Source: CANHCC01 sp040381555
GTDB taxonomy: Bacteria; Bacteroidota; Bacteroidia; J057; RFSG01
Assembly: GCA_040381555.1 (NCBI GenBank)
Contig: JBEIHC010000071.1
Coordinates: 1 to 14,347 of the forward strand
Direction of reading: 5' to 3'
Length of the DNA: 14,347 bases
Position 1 is the stretch's first letter. Each line of letters opens with the position of its first letter. The notes under the pieces were generated by a model. It worked only from the letters and a program-made list of their open reading frames with translations, made no database searches and was not told the origin of the DNA. Positions 1-7,630 of this stretch are shown here, piece after piece. The translations under genes were made by a program, and so were the position numbers.

Positions 1-355
1 GATACTTTCGGAATAATTGAGGGATAAGATCGCTGCGCAGATTTTACGGATTTTTGGGTTTTATAGTTGATTTGAAAGTATATATTTTCCGCAGATTGCA
101 CAGATACTTTCGGAATAATTGAGGGATAAGATCGCTGCGCAGATTTTACGGATTTTTGGGTTTTGTAGTTGATTCGAAAGTATATATTTTCCGCAGATTA
201 CACAGATACTTTCGGAAGAATTGAAGTATAAGATCGCTGCGCAGATTTGACAGAGATTGAGTTTATTATGAAGTTGAAAGTAAAGATTTTCCGCAGATTG
301 CACAGATACCTATGTAATAATTGAGGGATAAGATTGTTGCGCAGATTTTACAGAG
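1..355. repeat. 102-bp tandem repeat, about 3.5 units
   Basis: Units begin at 1, 103, 205 and 305 (GATACTTTCGGAATAATTGA and variants), so the spacing is 102, 102 and 100 bp; the fourth unit fades out near 355. Units 1 and 2 are almost identical and units 3 and 4 are more diverged. Each unit holds two related sub-motifs built on CGCAGATT, so this 8-mer recurs at 36, 90, 138, 192, 240, 292 and 340. The array starts at or before the window edge. Reading frames across it only translate the repeat and are not genes. Confidence 0.95.
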
Positions 356-632
356 ATAGTTTGTGATTCGTTGTTCTGGCTCAAATTAACTCTATTTTTT
401 TTTAGTCGTTTTATCATAATCGAATAGATAAAATAGAATTTTAGGTTAAAAAACCTTACAGAGAAAATGATGCTTGAACTAAAAATATTTATTATTAATT
501 AGGATGAACTATAGAGAAGAAAAGATTAATTATCCTACCTAATTTCCTGTAAGTAATTTATTTTACGAGAAAGCAGGAAAAATGAGTGAATACCCCAAAA
601 ACATTACTGTGGAATTGTTTAAGAAGTTTCAA
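356..632. other. AT-rich intergenic spacer with no recognised gene
   Basis: Very AT-rich sequence between the tandem repeat and the 3' end of the carotenoid hydroxylase gene. I see no convincing reading frame, RNA gene, or strong hairpin followed by a T run. Confidence 0.6.
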
Positions 633-1079
633 TTAATTCGTCTTCCGGAAATATTTCATCGAAACAAATAACATTCCAAAGGATTCTCCAGCTTCTTTAT
701 CCATTTTTTTATGGTGTACTTTATGAGCTTTGCGAATTGCCCTAAAATAGGCATTGTCCGTATTACGCAACCAGGGCAATCGTTGATGGATGAAAACATC
801 ATGAACGAGGAAATAACACAATCCATATAAGGCAATGCCTAATCCGGCAAAAAATTTCCAGTCCCAAGCATTTAAAGACCCTAAGAGGATAAGGAGAATT
901 CCGGGAATGGCAAATAGGACAAAGAAGAAATCATTTCTTTCGAAGAATCCCTCTGTTTCCATTGGCCGATGATGGGAACGATGCAGAAACCAAAGAAAGC
1001 CATGCATGAGATACTTATGGGCTGACCAGGCAACGCCTTCCATCAAAATAAAAAACAATAAAACGATAATCAGATTCAT
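633..1079 (-). CDS. crtZ: beta-carotene hydroxylase (CrtZ type, fatty acid hydroxylase superfamily)
   Basis: A 148-residue membrane di-iron hydroxylase expected to add 3-hydroxyl groups to the beta-ionone rings of beta-carotene, giving cryptoxanthin and zeaxanthin in the cytoplasmic membrane. The histidine clusters of the family are all present: HKYLMH at 21-26, HRSHH at 33-37, HDVFIH at 93-98 and HKVHH at 119-123. Hydrophobic segments lie at about 2-18, 51-70 and 76-95. The length is slightly short but usual for Bacteroidota CrtZ. The start is ATG at 1079. A weak -7-like TATTTTAC lies just upstream on the minus strand. The gene stands alone here with no other carotenoid gene beside it, so it is probably a single-gene unit. 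The family is clear; the exact carotenoid substrate is inferred. Confidence 0.9.
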   Translation of the reverse strand: MNLIIVLLFFILMEGVAWSAHKYLMHGFLWFLHRSHHRPMETEGFFERNDFFFVLFAIPGILLILLGSLNAWDWKFFAGLGIALYGLCYFLVHDVFIHQRLPWLRNTDNAYFRAIRKAHKVHHKKMDKEAGESFGMLFVSMKYFRKTN

Positions 1080-1188
1080 GAACCCTAAATTAGGTAAAAT
1101 ACCCGAGAAGATTACTCCCCATGCCTTTCAAAAGTTCCCTTTCTCTTAAATTGTAAAATGAAACTCCAGAGAATCGCCTAAAAGGATT

Positions 1189-1196
1189 TAAGTTTG
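1189..1196 (+). promoter_or_regulatory. Bacteroidota-type -7 box (TAAGTTTG) for the NFACT gene
   Basis: TAAGTTTG fits the TAnnTTTG -7 consensus of the Bacteroidota primary sigma factor. No good -33 TTTG is visible at the expected spacing. Transcription would begin near 1203. That leaves almost no leader before the TTG at 1207, or about 16 nt before the GTG at 1219. Confidence 0.45.
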
Positions 1197-1206
1197 TACC
1201 CTGAGT

Positions 1207-2736
1207 TTGGCTGTTCCTGTGGAAAATATTTCTCTCCCGATATCCTATCCTGCCTTGTTTGCCTTGGCACAACATCTTGCGAGCACCTGGGTAGGGAAAA
1301 AACTCATGCATTCATTTACTCAAGAAAAGGAAGAACTGATGTTGGGTTTGGAGGATGATCAATACCTTCGAATCAGATGCAGTGTGCGATATCAGTTTGT
1401 GGTTCCTCAATCCGGATTCTCGAGAAGTAATGCCAATAGTGTGACGGTATTTCCGGAAGCGCTTAATCAAACGATTCTTGAAATCCGGATTATTCCGGAT
1501 GATCGGGTTATTTGGATTCAATTAGAGCAGAATGAACTCTGGATTAAGATGTATGGCAATCGGTCGAATGTGATTCTCTCCCAACGGGGTCAATTTGTTC
1601 ACTCCTTTCTCAAAAAAACGGGAGAACGAGAATGGCTTGAAACTCAAACCAAGAATAAGAATTCCACTACACTAGAAATACCGGGATGGGCTCAATCTGC
1701 CTATTGGAAAAGCATACCAGGGTATGACCTAGGCAAGCCGGAGTCGCGGCAGGATTTATTAAAAGCTTCTACTCAAGCTATTTGGGGTTTGAGTACCGAA
1801 GGAATTCCCGCGCTTCAGTTTAATATTCCGGGAGGTTTGCCCATTGCGGAAGTGCTGCCTGCCTGGTTGTATCAATACCTTAGCCATACTGGATTTCAAG
1901 AAGAGTATCAAAAAATCCTGCAAACGATACAGCAGCAAGTTCAGTATTTGAAATCTACTTGGGAGGCGACTACTAAAGGTCTGGAAAAATTGCAAGTTCA
2001 AAGAGACCCAGAGGAACTCGGGCATTTGATATTAGCCAACTTACATCAGATTCAATCGGAGCAAGAAAAATTAGAATGCCAGGATTTATACTCGGGCGAA
2101 TCAATCCTAATCCCTTTAAAGCAAGGATTAGGTGGAGCGGAACAAGCAGAATGGTACTATGAGAAATCTCGAAAATGGAAGGCGGAGAAGTCTAGGTGTA
2201 AGAAGTTATTGGAAGACATTGAAATAAAATTACCCCAGAAGGAAAAGGAATTCGAGGCATTGACTAAGGTTGAAACCCTGAAGGGACTTCGACAATGGAG
2301 GAAGGAATTTACGGAAGCTATTCCCTTAAAAAAGAGCAATTTAAAAGACCTGGAGGATAGGCTGCCTTGGCGTGAATTTACCCTAGCAGGATGGTTAATT
2401 CGAGTAGGGAAAGACGCCAAAAGTAATGATGAACTAACGCTAAGGGGAAGTAAAAGTGGCGATTTGTGGTTGCATGTAAAGGATTATTCTGGTTCCCATG
2501 TGGTAGTGCGTCAAAAAAGTGGGCAAATCGTTCCGGATTCGGTACTTCAACAAGCGGCTCAACTTGCCGTATGGTTTTCTCCTCGTCGGCACCAGAGCCT
2601 GGTAGCGGTAAACTTTTGTGACCGTAAATTTGTCCGAAAGAATAAACGAATGGCTCCCGGTGCTGTTCTCGTAGATCGAGCCCAATCCATTTTGGTAGAT
2701 TCCCCTAAAACGCTTCAAGAAATTCTTACTCCTTAA
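1207..2736 (+). CDS. rqcH: NFACT-family ribosome quality-control protein (RqcH-like)
   Basis: RqcH/NFACT proteins bind 50S subunits blocked by nascent peptidyl-tRNA and, in Bacillus, recruit tRNA-Ala to build C-terminal alanine tails that mark the peptide for degradation. The 509 residues show an NFACT-N region with the conserved Asp-Arg pair (PDDR, 97-100), a glutamine-rich coiled-coil middle section (about 230-380), and an NFACT-R domain at about 390-500 with GKDAKSNDEL and DLWLHVKDYSGSHVVV. Length is slightly below that of Firmicute RqcH. The start is uncertain: 1207 is a TTG, and an in-frame GTG at 1219 better fits the upstream -7 box and the start context of the gene at 3491. Using GTG removes four residues. 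The downstream small gene begins 4 bp after the stop, so the two are probably co-transcribed. The family is clear; Ala-tailing activity is inferred. Confidence 0.88.
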   Translation: MAVPVENISLPISYPALFALAQHLASTWVGKKLMHSFTQEKEELMLGLEDDQYLRIRCSVRYQFVVPQSGFSRSNANSVTVFPEALNQTILEIRIIPDDRVIWIQLEQNELWIKMYGNRSNVILSQRGQFVHSFLKKTGEREWLETQTKNKNSTTLEIPGWAQSAYWKSIPGYDLGKPESRQDLLKASTQAIWGLSTEGIPALQFNIPGGLPIAEVLPAWLYQYLSHTGFQEEYQKILQTIQQQVQYLKSTWEATTKGLEKLQVQRDPEELGHLILANLHQIQSEQEKLECQDLYSGESILIPLKQGLGGAEQAEWYYEKSRKWKAEKSRCKKLLEDIEIKLPQKEKEFEALTKVETLKGLRQWRKEFTEAIPLKKSNLKDLEDRLPWREFTLAGWLIRVGKDAKSNDELTLRGSKSGDLWLHVKDYSGSHVVVRQKSGQIVPDSVLQQAAQLAVWFSPRRHQSLVAVNFCDRKFVRKNKRMAPGAVLVDRAQSILVDSPKTLQEILTP

Positions 2737-2740
2737 TGAA

Positions 2741-3088
2741 ATGAAAAATACTCCTATTACTGAACTCTGGCAAAAAATCGAGCAGTTAATTCGAATTCAT
2801 CGAGGCGCGGGAAAACTGAGAAATAAAATCGTTTTTTATCCAGAGAAGGATCAAATGATATGGGACGCAACGCCCAGAATGAGTTCAAGGCAAGGCCCTC
2901 GAAGCTTAATTTTTCTGCTATCTGAAACCAAGGATGAGCCCTTTTTCCATCCTTTGGGATATCCTCGAAATCGCTTTTTTCTATCTGCCTTTCCCACTGT
3001 GGAGGCATGGGTGGAGGAAGCCGTTCGTATGAGCAATGGGGAGACTCCTTTTTTGCAGACCTCTGCTGAAAGTGCAGATTATAAGTAG
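2741..3088 (+). CDS. hypothetical protein co-transcribed with the NFACT gene
   Basis: A 115-residue soluble protein that I do not recognise. It starts at ATG 2741, 4 bp after the NFACT stop, which implies one transcript and possibly translational re-initiation. There is no signal peptide or membrane segment. The N-terminal third is basic and helical (LWQKIEQLIRIHRGAGKLRN). A later stretch, RSLIFLLSETKDEPFFHPLG, looks like a beta strand followed by a loop. The tail from about residue 100 is polar. Codon use resembles the neighbours. Its position suggests a link with translation quality control, but nothing in the sequence proves it. Confidence 0.65.
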   Translation: MKNTPITELWQKIEQLIRIHRGAGKLRNKIVFYPEKDQMIWDATPRMSSRQGPRSLIFLLSETKDEPFFHPLGYPRNRFFLSAFPTVEAWVEEAVRMSNGETPFLQTSAESADYK

Positions 3089-3459
3089 AGTATTCCCGCA
3101 CTTACTAGAAGAAGCGGTTGACAACCCAATATGGAATAAATATAATCCGGGGGTGACACCCAACTGGGGTTGACACCCTACCTATTTTAAAAATACCCTC
3201 TTAAAAATGATTAAGTATAAATCATATACTACTAAATAAATAGTATACTTTTATTGATTTAGAGCACTTTATGCGTGGTAATAAAATTAAATCCTCAGAA
3301 GGTTCATCTATGAACCCAAAAAATCAACCAAAACAGAAAGAATAGATCTGAGGGTAAAATTTAGGATCCAGAACATTCTTAAAAAACTAGTTATCAATCA
3401 ATTGTAACATTTTTCAGATTAAATACCCAAAGGAATCAAAGCCCTTTTACTGAATTTAG
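3089..3459. other. intergenic region with two inverted repeats and no gene
   Basis: No reading frame or RNA gene is convincing. At 3151-3178 there is an imperfect hairpin of two related arms (GGGTGACACCC and GGGGTTGACACCC), GC-rich against AT-rich surroundings; it may act as a terminator for the NFACT unit or be a dispersed repeat. At 3225-3231 and 3241-3247 a perfect 7-bp inverted repeat (TATACTA/TAGTATA, loop of 9) lies in AT-rich DNA. The remainder is AT-rich and featureless. Confidence 0.6.
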
Positions 3460-3467
3460 TATATTTG
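3460..3467 (+). promoter_or_regulatory. -7 box (TATATTTG) for the coiled-coil-zapA-rny operon
   Basis: TATATTTG matches TAnnTTTG and sits 23 bases ahead of the GTG start at 3491, implying a leader of about 17 nt. The usual upstream TTTG -33 element is not evident. It is the only convincing box upstream of this three-gene operon. Confidence 0.45.
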
Positions 3468-3490
3468 TCTCAATTTCCCTGCCGGTTCTG

Positions 3491-3796
3491 GTGGAAAAGT
3501 TAGAAGCAGAAATAAACAGGTTACCTCAAATTACGGAGAAACTCCGGAGGCTATACACTTGGGTTGAAAATTCCCGGAAAAGGGAACAGAAACTAGAGCA
3601 AGAAATTGCCCTGCTGAAACAGACACAGGATGAGTTGAACAAGACGGTCACTCAACTGCGAGAACAACTGAGCGCTGCAAAAGCTGCTGGATTGCAAAAC
3701 AATGAATCTGGGGGCAAAATGGATGCAGAGCTGAGGCAATACATCGGGGGGCTGATCAGGGAAATTGACAAAAGTCTGAAGAATTGGGAAGATTGA
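3491..3796 (+). CDS. small coiled-coil protein preceding ZapA
   Basis: A 101-residue acidic/basic heptad-rich protein, predicted to be one long coiled coil over residues 1-70 (for example KLEQEIALLKQTQDELNK), followed by a short linker and a conserved-looking C-terminal helix, YIGGLIREIDKSLKNWED. Small coiled-coil proteins of this kind, ending in IREIDK-type helices, commonly precede zapA in Bacteroidota; from memory they are unnamed. By size, coiled-coil nature and context it could play a ZapB-like partner role at the division ring, but that is inference. The start is GTG at 3491, about 24 nt after the -7 box, without a clear Shine-Dalgarno. The next gene begins 15 bp downstream, so this is the first gene of an operon with zapA and rny. 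Confidence 0.75.
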   Translation: MEKLEAEINRLPQITEKLRRLYTWVENSRKREQKLEQEIALLKQTQDELNKTVTQLREQLSAAKAAGLQNNESGGKMDAELRQYIGGLIREIDKSLKNWED

Positions 3797-3811
3797 AGTG
3801 AACAACAACGC

Positions 3812-4135
3812 ATGCAGGCACAAGAAAAACTTTCAGTGAAGGTTCATATAGCCGGTAGGTTATTTCCTCTTATGGTTTTACCTCAAGAGGAAGCTACTGT
3901 GCGGCAGGCAGCCCGAGAGATAAATGAGAAACTGGCAGAATTGAAGAGCAATTTTGTGGGTTTAGATGAAGCTCATTTATTATCTATGCTGACCTTGGAT
4001 TTAGCCACACGGCTGGAATTACTGAAAGAAAAACTATCCGGAACAGAGCCAATCTTAAACCGGAATATTGATTTGATGGAGGAAGAGTTAAACCGTATTC
4101 ACGGATTAACCCAATCATCCCATCAGCCTGTCTGA
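3812..4135 (+). CDS. zapA: cell division protein ZapA
   Basis: ZapA binds and bundles FtsZ filaments and promotes Z-ring assembly in the cytoplasm. The 107 residues show the family plan: a beta-rich N-terminal head (LSVKVHIAGRLFPLMVLPQE, residues 7-26), the EATVRQAAREINEKLAELK helix, and a long C-terminal helix suited to antiparallel coiled-coil dimers. VKVHIAGR corresponds to the conserved strand of the head in other ZapA proteins. The gene starts at ATG 3812, 15 bp after the coiled-coil gene, and is followed after 56 bp by rny. In several Bacteroidota a 6S RNA lies between zapA and rny; the gap here is too short to hold one. Confidence 0.85.
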   Translation: MQAQEKLSVKVHIAGRLFPLMVLPQEEATVRQAAREINEKLAELKSNFVGLDEAHLLSMLTLDLATRLELLKEKLSGTEPILNRNIDLMEEELNRIHGLTQSSHQPV

Positions 4136-4191
4136 TAATTTCACTTATCCTCCCATTCGGGGACATCACTTTTTAACAAAAAGAGTTACGA

Positions 4192-5757
4192 ATGGAAACA
4201 ATGATTGCAATTATTCTATCACTTGGCGCAGGCTTGGGGGTAGGAATATTTTTTGCCCGTACAGCAGGCAAAAAATCGATGCTCAAAGCAGATGAAGAAG
4301 CGAAACTAAAGGCTGCTTCCTTGCTCAAAGAGGCTGAATTAAAGGCTGAAAGTCTCAAGAAAGACCGTATTCATGAAGCGAAAGAGAAATTTCAGGACAT
4401 GAAACTCAAGTTTGAATCAGAAACCTTAGAACGAAAATCCAAACTCGATCAGGCAGAGAACAGAATCAAACAAAAAGAAACCACGCTCAACCAAAAATAC
4501 GAGCAAACCAAAAAAGAACAACAACAGATTGACACCCTTAAAACTACCCTTTCGGAACAGCTAGAGGTTCTGACCAAAAAACAGGAGGAAGTAGAAAAAG
4601 TCAAGCAGCAAGAATTATCTCAGTTGGAAAAAATTGCTGGGCTCACGACAGACGAGGCTCGGGACAAGATGATGCAGCTCATCACAGACGAAGCCCGCAC
4701 TCGCTCCATGGCTCAGGTAAAAGATCTGGTTGAACAGGCGAAAATTACTGCCAATAAAGAAGCAAAACGAATCGTCATTCAAACCATTCAACGCACAGCT
4801 ACAGAGCATGCAGTTGAAAATTCTGTTTCAGTATTTAACCTCGAGAATGATGATGTAAAAGGTAGAATCATTGGAAGAGAAGGTAGAAATATTCGCGCCC
4901 TAGAAGCTGCTACGGGAGTTGAGATTATTGTAGATGATACCCCGGAAGCTATTATCCTTTCTGGGTTTGACCCAGTCAGAAGAGAGATTGCCCGATTGTC
5001 TTTGCATCGTTTGGTGGCGGATGGAAGAATTCACCCTGCCCGCATCGAAGAAGTAGTAGCCAAAACTACCAAGCAGATGAATGAGGAAATCATGGAAGTG
5101 GGTGAAAGAACGGCTATAGAATTAGGCATTCATGGTTTACATCCGGAACTCATTCGAATGGTTGGGCGCATGAAGTATCGTTCTTCTTATGGACAAAACT
5201 TACTTCAGCATTCAAGAGAAGTAGCGAACCTATGTGCGACCATGGCATCCGAATTAGGATTGAATGCCAAGCTAGCGAAAAGAGCAGGTCTATTGCACGA
5301 TATTGGGAAAGTGCCCGATGATGAGCCCGAAACTCCGCATGCTTTGTTGGGTATGGAGTTAGCATTGAAATACAAGGAACATCCAGAAGTCGTAAATGCC
5401 ATCGGAGCACACCATGATGAAATTGAAATGAACTGCATGATTGCCCCAATAATTCAGGCATGTGATGCTATTTCCGGTGCCAGACCCGGTGCCAGAAGAG
5501 AAGTTGCCGAAAGCTACATACAAAGATTAAAAGAATTGGAAGCTTTAGCTCTTGCCTACCCAGGAGTATCTAAAACCTTCGCCATTCAGGCAGGTCGTGA
5601 ACTTAGGGTAATCGTTGAAAGCGAGAAAGTAACCGATGAGCAATCCGATGTATTGGCATTTGAGATTTCGAGTAAAATCCAAAATGAGATGCAATATCCC
5701 GGACAAATAAAAGTAACCGTTATCCGGGAAAAAAGATCTGTAGCCTACGCGAAATAG
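4192..5757 (+). CDS. rny: ribonuclease Y
   Basis: Membrane-anchored endoribonuclease that starts decay and processing of many mRNAs, with a preference for 5'-monophosphorylated, AU-rich substrates. The 521 residues have the full family order: an N-terminal membrane segment (about 4-22), a long charged coiled coil (about 30-190), a KH RNA-binding domain with GRIIGREGRN at 224-233, and an HD phosphohydrolase domain with the metal-binding His-Asp pair at 369-370 (AGLLHDIGKVPD). Length matches the usual ~510-525 residues. The start is ATG 4192; a second ATG at 4201 would shorten the protein by three residues. It is third in the operon after zapA. It ends at TAG 5757, directly followed by a hairpin. 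Confidence 0.97.
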   Translation: METMIAIILSLGAGLGVGIFFARTAGKKSMLKADEEAKLKAASLLKEAELKAESLKKDRIHEAKEKFQDMKLKFESETLERKSKLDQAENRIKQKETTLNQKYEQTKKEQQQIDTLKTTLSEQLEVLTKKQEEVEKVKQQELSQLEKIAGLTTDEARDKMMQLITDEARTRSMAQVKDLVEQAKITANKEAKRIVIQTIQRTATEHAVENSVSVFNLENDDVKGRIIGREGRNIRALEAATGVEIIVDDTPEAIILSGFDPVRREIARLSLHRLVADGRIHPARIEEVVAKTTKQMNEEIMEVGERTAIELGIHGLHPELIRMVGRMKYRSSYGQNLLQHSREVANLCATMASELGLNAKLAKRAGLLHDIGKVPDDEPETPHALLGMELALKYKEHPEVVNAIGAHHDEIEMNCMIAPIIQACDAISGARPGARREVAESYIQRLKELEALALAYPGVSKTFAIQAGRELRVIVESEKVTDEQSDVLAFEISSKIQNEMQYPGQIKVTVIREKRSVAYAK

Positions 5758-5759
5758 TA

Positions 5760-5827
5760 AAGACGCGAGGCATCGCGTCTTCAAAAACAGGCATACCCGG
5801 TAGAGACGCGAGGCATCGCGTCTCTAC
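5760..5827. terminator. paired hairpins between convergent rny and phoH
   Basis: Two copies of the palindrome AGACGCGAGGCATCGCGTCT. The first, 5760-5781, forms a 9-bp stem with loop GGCA. The second, 5800-5827, forms a perfect 12-bp stem (GTAGAGACGCGA / TCGCGTCTCTAC) with the same loop. The first starts 3 bp after the rny stop and the second overlaps the phoH stop codon, so the pair is well placed to end both transcripts. Neither is followed by a long T run. The motif is a familiar dispersed repeat in Bacteroidota and cyanobacteria, so it may have been recruited as a terminator. Confidence 0.7.
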
Positions 5828-6789
5828 TGTGCATCCCGTTCGTATGCTTCGATAATTTTACGGATTAATCTATGCCGCAGCACATCCGATGGTTGTAGCT
5901 GAACGAAAGCAATTCCTTTAATGCCTTGTAAAATTTTTCTGGCTTGCAGCAAGCCAGACTTTTGGTTCTTGGGTAAATCCGTTTGGGTTTCATCCCCCGT
6001 TACAATTATCTGAGAATCATTTCCCATACGGGTCAAAAACATTTTCAACTGCGCTTCTGTGGCATTTTGAGCCTCATCCAGAATAATGAAAGCATGATTG
6101 AGCGTTCTGCCTCGCATATAGGCTAAAGGCACAATCTCAATCACATTTTTCTCCATATAGTGAGCAAGCTTCTCGGCAGGAATCATATCCTCCAAAGCAT
6201 CATATAAAGGCCTTAGATAAGGATCTATTTTCTCCTTTAAATCCCCAGGTAAAAATCCCAAACTCTCCCCTGCCTCTACAGCGGGTCGCACCAGCACAAT
6301 TCTTCTGACCTGCTTTTCTTTTAATGCCCGAACGGCTAATGCCACAGCGGTATAAGTTTTCCCTGTACCTGCGGGACCCAAGCAAAACAAAATATCATTT
6401 TCCTTACAAGCCAACACCATTTCCTTTTGCCCAGCTGTACGAGCGGTCACTTTCAGGTGATTTGGCCCAAAAACCAAGACCTCCGAACCGTCTTCCGGAG
6501 TTTCGGACTTCTCTGGATTTCTTCCTTCGGCTATTCGAATACGCTCCAAAATTTCCGTCAACCTTTGCAAGGATATATGGCCACTTGTTTCTACCTCACG
6601 CATAATTGCGGCCAAAGATTGTTCAATAATGGGCAATATATCGTCGGTGGCATGAATCTTAAATTCATTTCCTCGACTTAAAAAACGCGCTTCCGGGAAG
6701 TATTCCCTCAACAAGTTTAAGTTGACATTATTCGGTCCCAATATCAAAAGGGGATCCAGTTCGGCAAAGGATACAGTAATCTCTTTCAA
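5824..6789 (-). CDS. phoH: PhoH family P-loop ATPase
   Basis: PhoH-like proteins are cytoplasmic ATPases, thought to be linked to RNA metabolism; the cellular role is poorly settled. The 321 residues carry an N-terminal region (about 1-110) and a helicase-like ATPase core with Walker A GPAGTGKT at 138-145, VLVRPAVEAGESLGFLPGDL at 165-184, Walker B FIILDEAQN at 234-242, and a sensor-like VTGDETQTDLP at 263-273. Length is usual. The reading frame has no ATG between the upstream in-frame TGA and the body of the protein, so TTG at 6789 is the best start; it gives MKEITVSF, which fits the family. It is divergent from the SAM-hydrolase gene across a 52-bp gap, and convergent with rny, with which it may share a role in RNA turnover (inference). 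Confidence 0.93.
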   Translation of the reverse strand: MKEITVSFAELDPLLILGPNNVNLNLLREYFPEARFLSRGNEFKIHATDDILPIIEQSLAAIMREVETSGHISLQRLTEILERIRIAEGRNPEKSETPEDGSEVLVFGPNHLKVTARTAGQKEMVLACKENDILFCLGPAGTGKTYTAVALAVRALKEKQVRRIVLVRPAVEAGESLGFLPGDLKEKIDPYLRPLYDALEDMIPAEKLAHYMEKNVIEIVPLAYMRGRTLNHAFIILDEAQNATEAQLKMFLTRMGNDSQIIVTGDETQTDLPKNQKSGLLQARKILQGIKGIAFVQLQPSDVLRHRLIRKIIEAYERDAQ

Positions 6790-6817
6790 ATAACAAAGTC
6801 TCTCTGGTAAAATTAGG

Positions 6818-6825
6818 TAAATTTG
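6818..6825 (+). promoter_or_regulatory. -7 box (TAAATTTG) in the phoH/SAM-hydrolase divergent gap
   Basis: TAAATTTG matches TAnnTTTG on the plus strand and lies 17 nt before the ATG at 6842, giving a leader of about 10 nt. No clear -33 TTTG is seen. No matching box was found on the minus strand for phoH. Confidence 0.45.
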
Positions 6826-6841
6826 TGCTCATTCTGACTAC

Positions 6842-7630
6842 ATGAAACTCATCACGCTCACCACTGACCTCGGGAATAAGGATCCGTATGTAGGAATAGT
6901 GAAGGGCACCTTGTATAGATTGTTCCCGTCGATTCAAATTGTCGATATTTCGCATGAGGTACCTCAATTTGATATTCAGCGTTGTGCCCTATTTTTAAAA
7001 TGGGCCTACCCTTCTTTTCCGAAAGATTCCATCCATATATTTGCCTGTGACCCAAGTGGATCTTCCGAACAGGGGGGCATTGTGGCTTATTTCGAAGGAC
7101 AATATTTCGTGGGACCTGACAATGGCATCATGACCCTAATAGCTGGCGAAAAACCGTATGAATGCCGGCAGATTTCACACCCGGATTTAATCCCCAAAGC
7201 CTTACATCAGTCCTTTCTAATTCGGGATATGTATGCCCCTGCCGCAGCCCTACTTGCCAGTGGGGCTGATTTAGATGAAATTGGCCCTCCGGTTGACCCC
7301 AAAGATATCACCTACTCTGAACCCGTTTATAATGACCCCTTTATTCGAGGGCAGATTATTCATGTGGATCACTTTGGAAATTGTATTACCAATATTTCCC
7401 GCTCCCTATTCTCCGAAGCTAAAAGCGACAGAGCCTTCAAGATTGTGTTCCGCAACCATTCTTTATCCCGCATTTTTTTAGGCTATGAAAAAATTATGCA
7501 AGGAGGAGATCCAATCGCAATCTTTGGAGCTGATGGACACCTAGAAATTTGCGTGATCTTAGGGTCTGCCAGTTCCCTCTTTGGCCTCAACATTGGTCAT
7601 AGTATCACTTTAGAATTTGTACAGAAATGA
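6842..7630 (+). CDS. SAM hydrolase / SAM-dependent halogenase family protein (DUF62)
   Basis: Characterised DUF62 enzymes hydrolyse S-adenosylmethionine to adenosine and methionine, and relatives halogenate it. The 262 residues show the fold signatures: an N-terminal TTDLGNKDPYVGIVKG (7-22), IVDISHEVPQFD (33-44), VGPDNGIMTLI (90-100), and the C-terminal domain start VDHFGNCITNI (175-185). The stretch that is usually VDPGVGxxRR reads CDPSGSSEQGG here, and the usual FHGRD reads FLIRD, so the Arg and His assigned to the hydrolase active site appear replaced. The same kind of change occurs, as I recall, in other Bacteroidota homologues, so activity should not be assumed. It starts at ATG 6842 behind a -7 box and overlaps the next gene by ATGA. 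Confidence 0.85.
   Translation: MKLITLTTDLGNKDPYVGIVKGTLYRLFPSIQIVDISHEVPQFDIQRCALFLKWAYPSFPKDSIHIFACDPSGSSEQGGIVAYFEGQYFVGPDNGIMTLIAGEKPYECRQISHPDLIPKALHQSFLIRDMYAPAAALLASGADLDEIGPPVDPKDITYSEPVYNDPFIRGQIIHVDHFGNCITNISRSLFSEAKSDRAFKIVFRNHSLSRIFLGYEKIMQGGDPIAIFGADGHLEICVILGSASSLFGLNIGHSITLEFVQK

Noticed and set aside
61..303. 80-codon minus-strand frame with repeated Cys-containing segments
   Set aside because: It is only the translation of the 102-bp tandem repeat; its repeated segments follow the DNA period and no start context or promoter is seen.
1..355. Possible CRISPR array
   Set aside because: The whole 102-bp unit is conserved, including the parts that would be spacers, and there are no cas genes nearby.
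4136..4191. 6S RNA gene between zapA and rny, as in some Bacteroidota
   Set aside because: The gap is only 56 bp, far too short for 6S RNA.
6728..6967. Minus-strand frame overlapping the phoH start and the SAM-hydrolase gene
   Set aside because: It overlaps two well-supported genes in another frame and gives no recognisable protein.
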